DNA of 64,000 nt from Leptospira sanjuanensis (GCF_022267325.1 NZ_JAIZBG010000001.1:620001-684000); one strand, 5' to 3'; shown: positions 1 to 10,346, counted from the first letter of the stretch. Translations and numbers: made by a program. The notes: generated by a model not told the origin, from the sequence alone.

Positions 1-446
1 TACGCTTTCAGAGAAACGAATGTCGAAAGATTCAAAGAAGCCGCCGGAGCTTTTGCGGCAAACGCCTGCGGGCTTCCCATGAAGTTATTGTTACAGTAAA
101 TTAGAATTTTTGAATCTAATTTCGGGATTACTTGAGCCAAGGATTCTTTGGTGAACTCGGTGAACGGCAGACTGATCGCGCCGCGGATATGTCTGAGTTT
201 GTAACGGGATTCGCTGCGTGCATCCAAAAGTATCACGTCTTCTTTTTCGATCATACGAAGGAATTCTTCCTCCGTAAGACGTTTGGCCTCTCTTTCTTCC
301 GAAGAGGAATTTACGGTTTTTTGAAACGTTTTGTAGTCGATAAGGCGGTTCGGAATTTTGTTTTTCGTTTTAATAATCGTTTTCTCCTTTGCGATTAAAG
401 TTCCGCTCACTGAGAAGCTGAGTAGAAGGATAAAAAGAATTCTCAT
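1..446 (-). CDS. Rhodanese-like domain protein, exported (3' end beyond window)
   Basis: Read on the minus strand, an ATG at 446 opens a frame that stays open to the window edge (148 codons seen). Residues 1-22 form a signal peptide (MRILFILLLSFSVSG, then LIAKEK). A rhodanese fold follows, with a DVILLDARSESRYKLRHIRGA segment typical of the CH2A region, then the active-site segment ILIYCNNNFMGSP, where the Cys would be the persulfide-carrying residue. The loop is longer and less basic than the usual C-x4-R loop, so catalytic sulfurtransferase activity is likely but not certain. It would act in the periplasm. It is divergent from the hydrolase gene starting at 577, with 130 bp between them. 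A plus-strand reading of the same stretch is a shadow without motifs. Confidence 0.85.
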   Translation of the reverse strand, partial: MRILFILLLSFSVSGTLIAKEKTIIKTKNKIPNRLIDYKTFQKTVNSSSEEREAKRLTEEEFLRMIEKEDVILLDARSESRYKLRHIRGAISLPFTEFTKESLAQVIPKLDSKILIYCNNNFMGSPQAFAAKAPAASLNLSTFVSLKA

Positions 447-576
447 AAACGTTGCTCCTAGATCGAACTGACTGAAATTCTCGGCCCAAAACTTCGAATG
501 TCAATTCGCTTTTCCGGTTTTCAGACGCGGTTGATTCAAAACATTGGTACATCCGAATCGGTTTAAAGGAAGAGTT

Positions 577-1443
577 ATGGGAAAAAACAGAATCGAAGGC
601 ATGATTCAATCAAAAGAATGGAAATTGAAATACGTTTCGGATGGAGAAGGACCGGATGTTTTCGTGATCGGAAGCGCTACCTATTACGATCGAAGTTTTT
701 CCCAAAACATTCGTAACCATTGCCGAATGATTTTTGCGGACCATCGAGGATATGCGGAGGGACCTGCGTCTACGAACAAAAGCGATTTCTCCTTAGATGT
801 TATACTCGAAGATATCGAACTCGTCCGAAATCGGCTCGGGTTGGAGCAAATCGTTTTGGTCGGGCATTCCGGTCACGGATATATGGCTCTTGAATACGCG
901 AAAAAATATCCGGAGAACGTTTCTCACCTGATTTTGCTCTGTATGACCCCGGATCTTTCCCAAAAAAGTCACGAGCTCATCGAATCGTATTTTCAGGAGA
1001 ATGCGACAACCGAACGAAAGGAATATTTTGCCGAACGAATGTCCGAATTAGGGGAAGCGATCTCCAAAGATCCGCAAAATGCATTCAAATTGTTTAATGT
1101 GTACGCGGGTGCGAGGAGCTGGTACGATTTTAAATACGATTCTTCCTGGCTTTGGGCGGACATACCGGTAAACACTCCGATCTTCGATCACTTATGGGGA
1201 GAAGTATTCCGCGACATAGATGTCAAGCCTGCGGTGCGATCGCTGAAAATTCCCGTTTATCTCGGCCTCGGAAGATACGATTACCTCATGCCTCCCGCCT
1301 CCACTTGGGATCCGGTTCTTCCGCTGTTTCAGGATTTAAAGGTTCAATATTTCGAGAGGAGCGGACATACGCCTCCGTTGGAAGAACCGGAAAATTTCGA
1401 TCGCGAAATTCTTTCTTGGCTCAAGGAAAAGAAGGCGATCTGA
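577..1443 (+). CDS. Alpha/beta hydrolase
   Basis: A 288-residue alpha/beta hydrolase of unknown substrate, without a signal peptide, so probably cytosolic. The nucleophile elbow VGHSGHG places the catalytic Ser at residue 98. A candidate acid lies in LGRYDYLMPP and the catalytic His in ERSGHTPPLEEPENF, the usual Ser-Asp-His order of prolyl-iminopeptidase-like hydrolases. An in-frame TTG at 544 would add 11 residues, but the ATG at 577 follows an AAGGAAGA ribosome binding site at good spacing and is preferred. It stands alone, divergent from the rhodanese gene and convergent with the next minus-strand genes. Confidence 0.88.
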   Translation: MGKNRIEGMIQSKEWKLKYVSDGEGPDVFVIGSATYYDRSFSQNIRNHCRMIFADHRGYAEGPASTNKSDFSLDVILEDIELVRNRLGLEQIVLVGHSGHGYMALEYAKKYPENVSHLILLCMTPDLSQKSHELIESYFQENATTERKEYFAERMSELGEAISKDPQNAFKLFNVYAGARSWYDFKYDSSWLWADIPVNTPIFDHLWGEVFRDIDVKPAVRSLKIPVYLGLGRYDYLMPPASTWDPVLPLFQDLKVQYFERSGHTPPLEEPENFDREILSWLKEKKAI

Positions 1444-1510
1444 GTTTCGCTTTGGATCGATTTTCTGATCCTTTCCGGATCGGATTATCCGAAAGAAATA
1501 TTCGTTTTTC

Positions 1511-2053
1511 TTAATGATTCGATCCGAGGTTCGCCAAAAACCAATCCTCTTGCGAGGAGCGCATTCTGTGTTCCATTGTGATTTTCTTTTCGATCTTTTC
1601 CTGCATTCTTCGGATCGAAGCAGCGATCATCGAATGTTCGATCGCTTGTTTGTTTACGCCTAAATTTTGCATCAGCTTTGCGATATTCTCTCCGCCGAAT
1701 TTTAAAAAAATCGGTTCGTCCAAGGAGGAGAAAACGGTCGCTTCCTTCAGTTGCAGTTTTAGAAAAACCTGTTGTTCGGTTTTTCGAAGCGGATGGTGTT
1801 CTACAAAGATCGGATGTTTTTCCAAAAGATCCGTAGTTTCCAGTTCCCATGCGTATAAAAGCCGAGAGGAACCGTTTCCCAATTCGAGAGCCTCTTGAAA
1901 TCGGCGGAAGGTTTCTTCGAACCAAACGACAAAAACGGTCTCCGGCCGCTTCTTCAAAGTTATTTTACATTTTTCTAATTTAGATTCTTGTGATAAAAAA
2001 ACCGAATCCTTAATCGGTACGGAAGGGGGTCGGCGTTTCAAAAAATCGAACAT
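1511..2053 (-). CDS. Conserved hypothetical protein, 180 aa
   Basis: A 180-residue soluble protein beginning MFDFLKRRPPS. I do not recognise a family. The C-terminal half is helical and charged (SMIAASIRRMQEKIEKKITMEHR), and there is no signal peptide or membrane segment. It lies 73 bp downstream of coaX on the same strand, so it may be the last gene of a birA-coaX operon. No function can be read from the sequence. The codon pattern is ordinary for the window and the opposite-strand readings lack domain features, which supports it being a real gene. Confidence 0.7.
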   Translation of the reverse strand: MFDFLKRRPPSVPIKDSVFLSQESKLEKCKITLKKRPETVFVVWFEETFRRFQEALELGNGSSRLLYAWELETTDLLEKHPIFVEHHPLRKTEQQVFLKLQLKEATVFSSLDEPIFLKFGGENIAKLMQNLGVNKQAIEHSMIAASIRRMQEKIEKKITMEHRMRSSQEDWFLANLGSNH

Positions 2054-2126
2054 TGTTTTCCATTCTCCCCTTAAAAACGGAAACCGGATAAAGCCGAAGT
2101 TGAACCGCGACTAAAATCGCTTCCGA

Positions 2127-2900
2127 CTAAGAATTCATATGATGTAAAATCTGAAGTCCGCGCAAGGTCAAAAGAGGATCGATCTGATCGAAGATGCCCG
2201 GATGGGCTGCGTCGATTACTGTGACAAGACCGCCGGTTCCGATCACGCGATAATCCTGACCTTTTTCCTTTTTGATCTCGCGTATGATTCCTTCCAACAA
2301 ACCGATCCAACCGAAAAAGAATCCGGATTGAATCGACTCGATCGTAGAATCCCCTAAGATCTTATCGGGTGACTGAAATACGATCGGAGGAAGCTGCGAT
2401 GTGTTTCTTGTCAGAGCGTCCATCGAAACTTTCAGTCCGGGAGCGATCACTCCGCCGAGATATTCGGGTTTGTCGTCGACGACGCAGAATGTGGTCGCGG
2501 TTCCCAAATCGATGATGATGGATTTACCCGGCGAATCGACGACGCAGGCGGCTGCGTTTACAAGACGATCGGCGCCGATTTCATAAGGTCTCGGATAAGA
2601 AATCGAAAACGGGAGTTTCATCTGATAATGAACTCGGACCGCTTCGATTTTAAACCAATCATGGAACATTCTTTCCAAGATCGGGTTGAGCGTAGGTACC
2701 ACGCTGGAGTAGATTCCGCCCGTGATCGCTTCGTTTTCGATTTTAAATTCGCGCAAAAACCCGCGAAAGAACAATCCGAGTTCGTCGGATGTTCGGTCTT
2801 TGCGGGTTACGGTTCGTTTGTGAAAGAGGGGAGCGGTCTTTCCGTTTTCAAAAATTCCGAAGACCGTGTTCGTATTGCCTACGTCGACTACTAAGAGCAT
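2127..2900 (-). CDS. coaX: Type III pantothenate kinase
   Basis: Phosphorylates pantothenate in the first step of coenzyme A synthesis; cytosolic. The 257-residue length is normal for CoaX. The N-terminal phosphate-binding motif [16 protein letters not shown] and the later [14 protein letters not shown] and [14 protein letters not shown] segments match the ASKHA-fold type III family, including the conserved Asp residues near positions 6 and 104. The ATG at 2900 lies one base after the birA stop, so the two are probably translated from one mRNA. Pairing of birA and coaX is common in bacteria. Confidence 0.96.
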   Translation of the reverse strand: MLLVVDVGNTNTVFGIFENGKTAPLFHKRTVTRKDRTSDELGLFFRGFLREFKIENEAITGGIYSSVVPTLNPILERMFHDWFKIEAVRVHYQMKLPFSISYPRPYEIGADRLVNAAACVVDSPGKSIIIDLGTATTFCVVDDKPEYLGGVIAPGLKVSMDALTRNTSQLPPIVFQSPDKILGDSTIESIQSGFFFGWIGLLEGIIREIKKEKGQDYRVIGTGGLVTVIDAAHPGIFDQIDPLLTLRGLQILHHMNS

Positions 2901-2901
2901 T

Positions 2902-3660
2902 TTAGTTTAGAGAATGGAAGTCCTCCGGACTGTCAATGAAATCCAGCCTGGTTCCGGAAGGAGTTTTCAGGATTAACGAACCGTTTTCGTTCAATCCTTC
3001 GAGGATTCCCGTTTGTAAACTTCCGTTTTCGGTATAACTAACGGATTGTCCCTTCCATAAAAGGAGTTCGTTTAACAAAATGAGTTCTTTTTTTCTTCCT
3101 TCGGAATCCTTCCAAAGAAGGATCGCTTCGTTTAAAAACGGAATCAGCTTTTCCAAGATCTCGCTTTTTTTGCCGGCGCGATCCGGGTTCGTGTTTAAGA
3201 AGCCGGCATCGCTCAGATGCGAAGGAATTGTTTCGTTTTTGCCGAACAGATTCACTCCGATTCCTACGATCAACGTTACGGACGAACCTTCGACCTCGGA
3301 CTCTATTAGAATTCCTGCAACCTTTTTACTGCCTCGATATAAATCGTTCGGCCATTTGATTTTGATGTCCCGAGCGAGTTCGGGGTAAACGGAAAGAATC
3401 GCTTTGCAGAGCGCGGTGCCAATAAAAAGAGAAAGTCCCGGACCCCCGTCGAAATTCTCCAGACCGATTTTTCCGGAAAAAATCAGGGATTCTTCGCCGA
3501 AGACTTCCCACTTGCGGTCTTTTCTTCCTCGTCCTGCGGTTTGTTCTTCGGCGACAATCCAGGTTCCGTGCGGGAACTCCTTGCTTTTGATCACCGAGTT
3601 GGTCGAGGTTACGGAATCTAAGAAGATCCCTTTTTCCGGTTGGAGCAATATGTTTTGCAT
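2902..3660 (-). CDS. birA: Biotin--[acetyl-CoA-carboxylase] ligase
   Basis: Attaches biotin to the biotin carboxyl carrier protein through biotinyl-AMP. The 252-residue sequence lacks the N-terminal DNA-binding domain of E. coli BirA, so it is a class I, ligase-only enzyme. The [11 protein letters not shown] opening, the biotin-adenylate loop [14 protein letters not shown] (GRGRxxR) and KWPNDLY are all visible, followed by the C-terminal SH3-like cap ending in [14 protein letters not shown]. An in-frame TTG at 3666 lies two codons upstream of the ATG at 3660; neither has a strong ribosome binding site. It is the first gene of the birA-coaX pair. Confidence 0.94.
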   Translation of the reverse strand: MQNILLQPEKGIFLDSVTSTNSVIKSKEFPHGTWIVAEEQTAGRGRKDRKWEVFGEESLIFSGKIGLENFDGGPGLSLFIGTALCKAILSVYPELARDIKIKWPNDLYRGSKKVAGILIESEVEGSSVTLIVGIGVNLFGKNETIPSHLSDAGFLNTNPDRAGKKSEILEKLIPFLNEAILLWKDSEGRKKELILLNELLLWKGQSVSYTENGSLQTGILEGLNENGSLILKTPSGTRLDFIDSPEDFHSLN

Positions 3661-3666
3661 GGCCAA

Positions 3667-4004
3667 TACGATTCTTGTGTCTTTGGATTAGGCAAGTAGA
3701 AAAAGGGCTGACCTGCAAACGTTCATTCCGAAAGAGAGAATCGCGATGTCGAGATGGAATCGTTTTATTCTCGGAATCTATGACCTACTGACAGTTTGGT
3801 GGAAGAGAAGGATCGCTATGGGTATGAGTTCCCGCAGTTTCAGTAAAACCCATCGGATACGAGCATTTTGTTGGAACTGTTACAATGCATGAAAAAACAA
3901 TACAAGGCTTCCCTTCGGATTAAATTTTAAGGCGGTTTATAAATATTTATTGTTTGATTATATTTTGGTTTGACTCCTTTTTCGTTTTTTGCATTTGTTT
4001 GCGT
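3667..4004. other. Intergenic region with one short repeat unit
   Basis: This 338-bp gap between the divergent birA and DUF1554 lipoprotein genes holds no convincing gene. One copy of the short repeat with core GAGTTCCCGCAG lies at 3821-3843, the same family as the copies near 30,064 and 50,206-50,545. The last 90 bases are AT-rich and probably hold the promoter of the lipoprotein gene, but no clear -35/-10 pair stands out. Confidence 0.5.
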
Positions 4005-4709
4005 ATGAAATCAATTGTGAAGTCGCATCTAACGTATTTATCTATAACCCTTGTTATACTGTCTTTGACAGTTCAATGCAAGCCTCCGGAGAATACAAAC
4101 GAAGATCCGGCGATTGCTTTAATCGCAGCCGCGGCGGCTGCAAATCCTAATTCGTCGAGTAGCGGAAGCGGTAATTTAAGAGTCTTTGTTACATCGAGTT
4201 CTTACAATGGAAATCTCGGCGGAATCAACGGAGCCGACGCAAAGTGCGCGAGCGATGCGAATAAACCTTCCACCGGAACCTATAAGGCTTTTATTACGGG
4301 GGATTCCGGTGCCAGCGGACGCAGATACGCTTGCATCAACGACGGCGCCGTTTGTCCAAGTAATCCTACAACCGGCGCTAAAAATTGGATCTTACAAGCG
4401 AATAAGGATTATTATCGCATCGATCAAACAACCAAGGTGTTTACTACAGACGCAAATGGTTTGATAACTTCGATTACAAATCCCGTGCAGGCTGCTGCGG
4501 ATGCTTTTTGGTCGGGCTTTGTAGCAAATTCTGCAACCGATTGGTCTATCGCAAATGCGTGTATTACAGGTGGAATGGCATGGACTGATACATCGGGTGT
4601 TAATAATGGAAATACCGGTCTCGCGAGTTCCGCCGCTTTTGCACAATTGAAGGCGGATAGTATTCCGAACTGCAGCGGAACCAAAAAACTACTCTGCGTA
4701 GAACAATAA
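4005..4709 (+). CDS. DUF1554 domain lipoprotein
   Basis: A 234-residue predicted lipoprotein. The signal peptide ends in the lipobox LTVQC (Cys 23), followed by a low-complexity Ala/Ser/Gly linker and then a domain starting RVFVTSSSYNGNLGGINGAD. The domain has six further cysteines (KCASDAN, YACIND, VCPSN, NACITGG, PNCSG, LLCVEQ), the pattern of the DUF1554 domain that is expanded in Leptospira outer-surface lipoproteins. It probably sits at the outer membrane or surface; its role is unknown. The frame is also open from an ATG at 3954, but the ATG at 4005 gives a proper lipoprotein signal peptide. Confidence 0.9.
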   Translation: MKSIVKSHLTYLSITLVILSLTVQCKPPENTNEDPAIALIAAAAAANPNSSSSGSGNLRVFVTSSSYNGNLGGINGADAKCASDANKPSTGTYKAFITGDSGASGRRYACINDGAVCPSNPTTGAKNWILQANKDYYRIDQTTKVFTTDANGLITSITNPVQAAADAFWSGFVANSATDWSIANACITGGMAWTDTSGVNNGNTGLASSAAFAQLKADSIPNCSGTKKLLCVEQ

Positions 4710-4980
4710 GTCCGCGATCGACAAGCTTTTTAACCGGGTTGTCTTGTTGGAACAAACACATTTCGAATGAATATCGTTCGTAAATTCTTTTATAAAAGTC
4801 TGCGTCTTTAAGATTTTAAGGCCGCAGACTTCCTAAGCGGGTTTCCCTTAGAATTTTTATTTTTAAAGCAAAGAAAAACGAAACCGTTTTCTTCTTCGTT
4901 CTGCGATAATATCGCGATAAAGATTCTCCGATCGGATGAAACAATGTCATTCTGGAAATTGAATCTCATCGCTACTAAAT

Positions 4981-5011
4981 AAAAAAGCCCCGAATCGTTC
5001 GGGGCTTTTTT
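4981..5011. terminator. Bidirectional rho-independent terminator
   Basis: Perfect 14-bp arms, AAAAAAGCCCCGAA and TTCGGGGCTTTTTT, around a TCG loop. A-tract and T-tract on the two sides let it act on both strands: for the lipoprotein gene on the plus strand and the thiolase gene on the minus strand. The rest of the 411-bp gap (4710-5120) shows nothing else I can support. Confidence 0.9.
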
Positions 5012-5120
5012 GATTCTCTATTCTTCCTTTGAAAGAATGGAGATTTTCTAGAAATCGTGAGAACGCTTATTACAGCCGCGTCCTCAGCCGATCGTATTTT
5101 AGAAAAATCTAAAGTTCCGA

Positions 5121-6446
<1,326 letters not shown>

Positions 6447-6486
6447 TTTCTTTCTCCAGACTTCAAATTCTTAATAAATCCTATAT

Positions 6487-7347
6487 TCACTTTTGAGAAT
6501 ATTCAAAATTCTCAACGTAGTCGCCTACGAGTCTTTGAAACTCTTCGGGAGCTTTTTTCGGACGGGACTTGGCGACCGAAACCACCAATTGTTCGTCCTG
6601 AACCGCAAAGTATCTCAGACCGGTTTCCGCATCCGTAACTTCATGCCTCATATAGCTCCGGATTTTTTCAAAAGAATGAATCCATGTGCTGACCTTGATT
6701 CTTCTTCCCGCGGGTACGGGATGAAAGAATTTAAAAACGCCGCCCATAAAGAACATCGTGGTATCCATTTCCACGAAACGATCGAGGGTTAAACCGGTTT
6801 CGGTCGAAAAAAACCAACGTGAATCCTCGACGATTCTCCAGAGATACGCCGGGTTGTATTCGCCGAAAATGTTTCTCTCGCTGTAGAGAGTGATCAATTC
6901 GGTGTCCACGGTTTTGCAGGTTCCCCGAAAATCGGGAATTTCCTGAAACTGGTCGAAGCCGGTCATATCCGTATTTTCCAAAGGAAGAAGGTCGATCGGG
7001 CTTCCTCCTTTTTCCGAAAACGTAAGCGTTTTGATCTCGGCCGCGGTGATACCCGCGTCCGATAAAACTTTTTGATCCCAAAAAATTCTACCGTCTTTCA
7101 AAGGGAACGCCTTCGTTTCCGTTCTCAGATTTGCTCCTTCCATCTGCTGCGCAAGGAATCGAATCTGAGACTCCAAAGGATGGATTGCGATCCCTTGAGA
7201 CAGAATCTCCCTGAGGGAAAAACCGTTCTTTTCCAAAGTCCGAAATCTGCCTTCGAGGCAGAAATTCTCATAAGTCCTGCTGGTCACATGTCTTTGTGTG
7301 TCCAGATCGGATACCCGAGTCACGAGTTGAAGTTCATCCGCGATCAT
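6487..7347 (-). CDS. Acyl-CoA/ACP thioesterase-like, double hotdog
   Basis: A 286-residue protein with two hotdog-like halves. The first contains RVSDLDTQRHVTSRTYENFCLEGR, with the SDxDxxxHV layout of 4HBT thioesterases. The second half contains RFVEMDTTMFFMGG and ends with an HEVTDAETGLRYFAVQDEQL segment like 4HBT C-terminal strands. It probably hydrolyses an acyl thioester; the substrate is unknown. It is the first gene of an apparent operon with the thiolase downstream and lies divergent from a TetR gene, with a palindromic operator between them. Cytosolic, no signal peptide. Confidence 0.75.
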   Translation of the reverse strand: MIADELQLVTRVSDLDTQRHVTSRTYENFCLEGRFRTLEKNGFSLREILSQGIAIHPLESQIRFLAQQMEGANLRTETKAFPLKDGRIFWDQKVLSDAGITAAEIKTLTFSEKGGSPIDLLPLENTDMTGFDQFQEIPDFRGTCKTVDTELITLYSERNIFGEYNPAYLWRIVEDSRWFFSTETGLTLDRFVEMDTTMFFMGGVFKFFHPVPAGRRIKVSTWIHSFEKIRSYMRHEVTDAETGLRYFAVQDEQLVVSVAKSRPKKAPEEFQRLVGDYVENFEYSQK

Positions 7348-7423
7348 ATCGGCCCTCCGTAAATTGCGAAATGGAGCGAAAATTGTATTCCCTCACATTT
7401 GTCTTTGGGAAGATTCTGACCCT

Positions 7424-7451
7424 AGTTTAGACCGAGCTAAAATAAGATCAA
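7424..7451 (-). promoter_or_regulatory. Candidate promoter for thioesterase-thiolase operon
   Basis: On the minus strand TTGATC (7451-7446) and TAAACT (7429-7424) are separated by 16 bases, a plausible sigma-70 type promoter 76 bp upstream of the thioesterase start. Its -35 element lies 10 bases from the TetR-type palindrome at 7462-7479. Confidence 0.4.
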
Positions 7452-7461
7452 ACAAAAAAAT

Positions 7462-7479
7462 ACAGAACGTTCGTTCTGT
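7462..7479. promoter_or_regulatory. TetR-type operator palindrome
   Basis: ACAGAAC-GTTC-GTTCTGT, perfect 7-bp arms with a 4-bp centre, between the divergent thioesterase and TetR genes. AACGTTCGTT-like cores are typical of TetR-family binding sites. The A-run and T-run on either side also make it look like a terminator, but no gene reads into it from either direction, so an operator is preferred. Confidence 0.65.
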
Positions 7480-7505
7480 TTTTTTATCCTATTCTTTCAA
7501 AGTCA

Positions 7506-7534
7506 TTGACAGAAGATTTTTCAAGTGGGATAAT
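7506..7534 (+). promoter_or_regulatory. Promoter of the TetR gene
   Basis: A consensus TTGACA (7506-7511) and GATAAT (7529-7534) are separated by exactly 17 bases. The -10 element lies 35 bp before the TetR ATG. The operator palindrome is centred about 35 bp upstream of the -35 element. Confidence 0.75.
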
Positions 7535-7569
7535 GAACTTGTAGGAATCGGAATAAACGGCGTTCGATC

Positions 7570-8184
7570 ATGAAAACTCAACCTCGTAAAAAGAAAGAAT
7601 CCGGAATCGGAGTTCGCGAAAGGATTTTAGACACGGCAACTTCTCTTTTTTACAAACAGGGATTTTCCAATACCGGAATGAGACAGATTATTCAGGAATC
7701 GAATTCCGTCGCGGCCAGTCTTTACGATCATTATCCTTCCAAAAAAGAATTGGGTCTTGCCTATCTCGCGCGTCAGGAAGAGAAAACTCTCAGCGATCTT
7801 CAAGGTTTGATGGATCGTTATCCCGACCTCGGAGAATTTCTGCGGGCTTGGGTGATTCTTAAGGAAAAACAAATCCGTCACGGTGAATTCGTTGGTTGTC
7901 CGTTTGCCGGATTTGCGAGTCAGGTTATGGATTCCGATCCGGAATACACCGAATTCTTAAAAGACATCGTAAACAAATGGACCCGCATGATCGGTGATTA
8001 TCTGCAAAAGGCGATCGGCTCCGGTCAACTCAAAAGAAACATGGACATTCAATACGTCGCTAGAAGAATTCTCATGGCGTATCACGGTTCCGTAACGATG
8101 TGGAGAATGACCCACGAACTTCGGTTTATTCGGGAAATGGAAGATTCCCTCCGCGAAATCACGGAAGAATATAGAATTCTTTAA
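7570..8184 (+). CDS. TetR/AcrR family transcriptional regulator
   Basis: A 204-residue TetR-type repressor. The helix-turn-helix spans about residues 15-62 ([19 protein letters not shown], then [10 protein letters not shown] and [12 protein letters not shown]). The ligand-binding half contains [10 protein letters not shown], a pattern seen in the TetR gene at 32,007 as well. It probably binds the palindrome at 7462-7479 and controls itself and the divergent thioesterase-thiolase operon, with a fatty acyl compound as a plausible ligand (inference from context). A consensus promoter lies just upstream. Confidence 0.9.
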   Translation: MKTQPRKKKESGIGVRERILDTATSLFYKQGFSNTGMRQIIQESNSVAASLYDHYPSKKELGLAYLARQEEKTLSDLQGLMDRYPDLGEFLRAWVILKEKQIRHGEFVGCPFAGFASQVMDSDPEYTEFLKDIVNKWTRMIGDYLQKAIGSGQLKRNMDIQYVARRILMAYHGSVTMWRMTHELRFIREMEDSLREITEEYRIL

Positions 8185-8341
8185 ATTCTCCGCGCCTCGC
8201 GGAAAATTCCTTCAAAGACGATTTCCAAATCGACGTCTTGTCCCGCAAAATCGTTTTTCAAAGCTGCTTTACGAAGAATCAAGAATTCCGAATCCTTTCC
8301 ATTTTAGTAACCAGTCCAAGAATCGAAACGAATCTTCCGGT

Positions 8342-8842
8342 ATGAGAAACAAGATTTTACACTCCATCATCGCGGTTACGTTTCTATTTGCTGGATGTCA
8401 TGATACGAACGGCGATTCCGATTCAAAAAACAAGAAAGGAGGAAAGATGAAATACGAAGTCAACAAGTCCGAAGAGGAATGGAAGAAAGAACTCACACCC
8501 GAAGAATACAGAATTCTCAGAGAGAAGGGAACCGAGATGGCGTTTACCGGCGCCCTTTACAAAAATCACGATAAAGGAACGTATGTTTGCGCGGCTTGCG
8601 GCGCGGTCTTATTTTCCTCAGAAACGAAATACGAATCGGGTTCCGGTTGGCCTTCTTTCTATCAACCCGCAAAGGAAGGAGCGATCGAAGAGGAAAGGGA
8701 TACGAGTCACGGAATGACGCGAGTCGAAGTTCTTTGTTCGAAATGCGGAGGACATTTGGGCCACGTATTTCCGGACGGGCCGAGACCGACCGGGCTGCGT
8801 TATTGCATCAATTCAGCTTCTTTAAAATTCAAGAAAGAATAA
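8342..8842 (+). CDS. msrB: Peptide methionine-R-sulfoxide reductase, predicted lipoprotein form
   Basis: Reduces methionine-R-sulfoxide in proteins. The full 166-residue reading begins with a lipoprotein signal peptide (lipobox LFAGC, Cys 19), which would place the enzyme in the periplasm. The MsrB domain starts near residue 45 with [13 protein letters not shown]. The zinc site CAAC and CSKC, the [11 protein letters not shown] segment and the catalytic Cys in RYCINSASL are all present. An internal Met at residue 36 (8447) is preceded by a perfect AGGAGG and would give a 131-residue cytosolic enzyme of normal MsrB length, whereas the upstream ATG has no obvious ribosome binding site. Two products are possible. 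Confidence 0.93.
   Translation: MRNKILHSIIAVTFLFAGCHDTNGDSDSKNKKGGKMKYEVNKSEEEWKKELTPEEYRILREKGTEMAFTGALYKNHDKGTYVCAACGAVLFSSETKYESGSGWPSFYQPAKEGAIEEERDTSHGMTRVEVLCSKCGGHLGHVFPDGPRPTGLRYCINSASLKFKKE
8437..8449 (+). promoter_or_regulatory. Strong internal ribosome binding site in msrB
   Basis: AGGAGG at 8437-8442 lies 4 bases before an in-frame ATG at 8447. The site falls between the signal peptide and the catalytic domain, so initiation here would produce a non-exported MsrB. This is inferred from sequence only. Confidence 0.6.
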
Positions 8843-8853
8843 GCTCGAACTAA

Positions 8854-8878
8854 AACCGTACATCTACGATGTACGGTT
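8854..8878 (+). terminator. Hairpin downstream of msrB
   Basis: Perfect 10-bp arms AACCGTACAT and ATGTACGGTT around CTACG, 12 bp after the msrB stop. No T-tract follows, so it may be an mRNA-stabilising hairpin rather than an intrinsic terminator. Confidence 0.55.
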
Positions 8879-9016
8879 GTGCGCAATCACGGAATTTGCG
8901 GGAAGAACGTTCCGTCATTCGACTTCCCGGAAAAATTCTTCCGTTCGTTTTTTGATTTTCAAGCGGTTACTCGAAGAAAATAATACCTAAAACCGGAATC
9001 CACCGGGAGTAACCTC

Positions 9017-9976
9017 ATGAATGACCATCTCGCATACGTCTCCGACAATCGCTCCGTACGAAACCCGTTCCTCCAATTCTTAGCGGAAAAATGGTATACG
9101 ATTCTTTATCTCTGGCACGCGATCATCGGAATCTTTACGAAATTGGAAGATTCTCCCGAAGGAGATAAGCGTCCGGTCGTTCTCGTTTCGGGGTTTTTAG
9201 GTAGAACCCTCTCTTGGGAACCGATGCTCAAACATCTTTCCGCAAACGGTCATCCTGTTTACGTTGTTCCTCTCGGGTTTCAAGTCGGGAACATTCGAAC
9301 CAAAAGCAGGATTCTCGAAAACTATCTGATCGAAAAGGACATTAAGGACTGCTACATCGTAGCTCATTCGATGGGCGGGCTGATTTCCGCAGGTCTTACG
9401 TATAAAGGAAGAGACCGCGTTAAGAAGATCTTTATCGCCGGAACTCCCGTTCGCGGAACGTATCTCGCGTACGCGGCTCCTATGTTCATTTGCTGCTGGC
9501 AGATGATGCCGAATTCGAAATTCATTCGGGAAGTCGGCGACGTTTTCGAGAAGCTGCCTAACGTGCAATCCGTTTTTACGAAGAAGGATCAGATTATTCT
9601 TCCTTCCGAAAATTCTCGCTTGGGTCATTTCGACGACGTGGAACTTCCCGAAGCGGGTCATCTCAATTTGTTTATGGGACCGTTGGGAATCGAGTGTTTG
9701 TTCGATCTCATCACCGCCGAGGAGAATAAGGATCCGAAGCCGGTCGTTAGAAAAGTGGAGTCGGTCAAACAGGAAAGCGGTTCCGTAAAACAAGGTTTAG
9801 GCGACCGAGGTTCGTCGAACGTTTCCCAATCCTCTTCTCCAAAGCCCGGATCTTCCAAATCTGCAAAACAAGCTCCTAAGAAAAAAGCGCATGCGAAGAA
9901 GTCGGTTTCTTTGGCTTCGAAAGTCTCTAAACCCGTTGCAAAGAAAAAAGTTCCGGTTAAAAAGAAGAAACGTTAA
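9017..9976 (+). CDS. Lipase-like alpha/beta hydrolase with lysine-rich tail
   Basis: A 319-residue protein. Residues about 54-235 form a hydrolase domain with oxyanion segment [14 protein letters not shown] and nucleophile elbow AHSMGG, like triacylglycerol lipases and LipA/EstA-type esterases. A hydrophobic stretch near residues 25-42 ([15 protein letters not shown]) may be a membrane anchor. From about residue 240 the sequence changes to a disordered Ser/Lys-rich tail ending [12 protein letters not shown], about 80 residues with histone-H1-like composition. The tail may bind nucleic acid or acidic phospholipid; this is inference. Followed by a strong hairpin at 9986. Confidence 0.85.
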   Translation: MNDHLAYVSDNRSVRNPFLQFLAEKWYTILYLWHAIIGIFTKLEDSPEGDKRPVVLVSGFLGRTLSWEPMLKHLSANGHPVYVVPLGFQVGNIRTKSRILENYLIEKDIKDCYIVAHSMGGLISAGLTYKGRDRVKKIFIAGTPVRGTYLAYAAPMFICCWQMMPNSKFIREVGDVFEKLPNVQSVFTKKDQIILPSENSRLGHFDDVELPEAGHLNLFMGPLGIECLFDLITAEENKDPKPVVRKVESVKQESGSVKQGLGDRGSSNVSQSSSPKPGSSKSAKQAPKKKAHAKKSVSLASKVSKPVAKKKVPVKKKKR

Positions 9977-9985
9977 TACGAAACG

Positions 9986-10014
9986 AAATGTCAGGTTTTA
10001 TAAACCTGACATTT
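9986..10014 (+). terminator. Hairpin after the lipase-like gene
   Basis: Perfect 13-bp arms AAATGTCAGGTTT and AAACCTGACATTT around TAT, 9 bp after the stop codon. CCCCAAAAAAC follows rather than a T-run. The adjacent bases 10011-10037 resemble the segment at 28,901-28,926 that belongs to a minus-strand terminator, so this may be a relic or a bidirectional site. Confidence 0.6.
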
Positions 10015-10346
10015 CCCCAAAAAACAAAAAAGCCGCCTTTGATTTTACGATCGATCTGTCTCAACCTGCTCATTAAAAATTTGCGGAGACATTCTATTTG
10101 GTTCGTTCTACGAAGTTTGTGCATTGTAAAAGTTTTTCCTCATTCGAGAAACCTTTATTTCGACCTGTAAAATTTTTGACTTATTTATCTTCTTCCGAAA
10201 CAATGGATTTAGTCTTTGCTCTAAAAATATTATACTTTTTAGGCGGGACGAATGGATTGAGAGTTGCGTATCAAATATGCAAACATGTAAGAACCTGAAT
10301 GTAAGATCAAGGTCTTACTATTACGCTTTACATCTCGAATAAGATC
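10015..10346. other. Intergenic region upstream of the first 7-TM gene
   Basis: This 332-bp AT-rich gap holds no convincing gene; short open frames here lack start signals and motifs. An inverted repeat GTAAGA-N6-TCTTAC lies at 10301-10318, 28 bp before the 7-TM start, with another GTAAGA half-site near 10287. It could be an operator for the 7-TM gene; I cannot tell which protein would bind it. Confidence 0.4.

Noticed and set aside
132..398. Plus-strand 88-residue frame at the window start
   Set aside because: It is antisense to a rhodanese gene with clear signal peptide and active-site motif.
7455..7488. Rho-independent terminator at the A-run/T-run palindrome
   Set aside because: The genes on both sides point away from it, so nothing needs termination there; an operator is the better reading.
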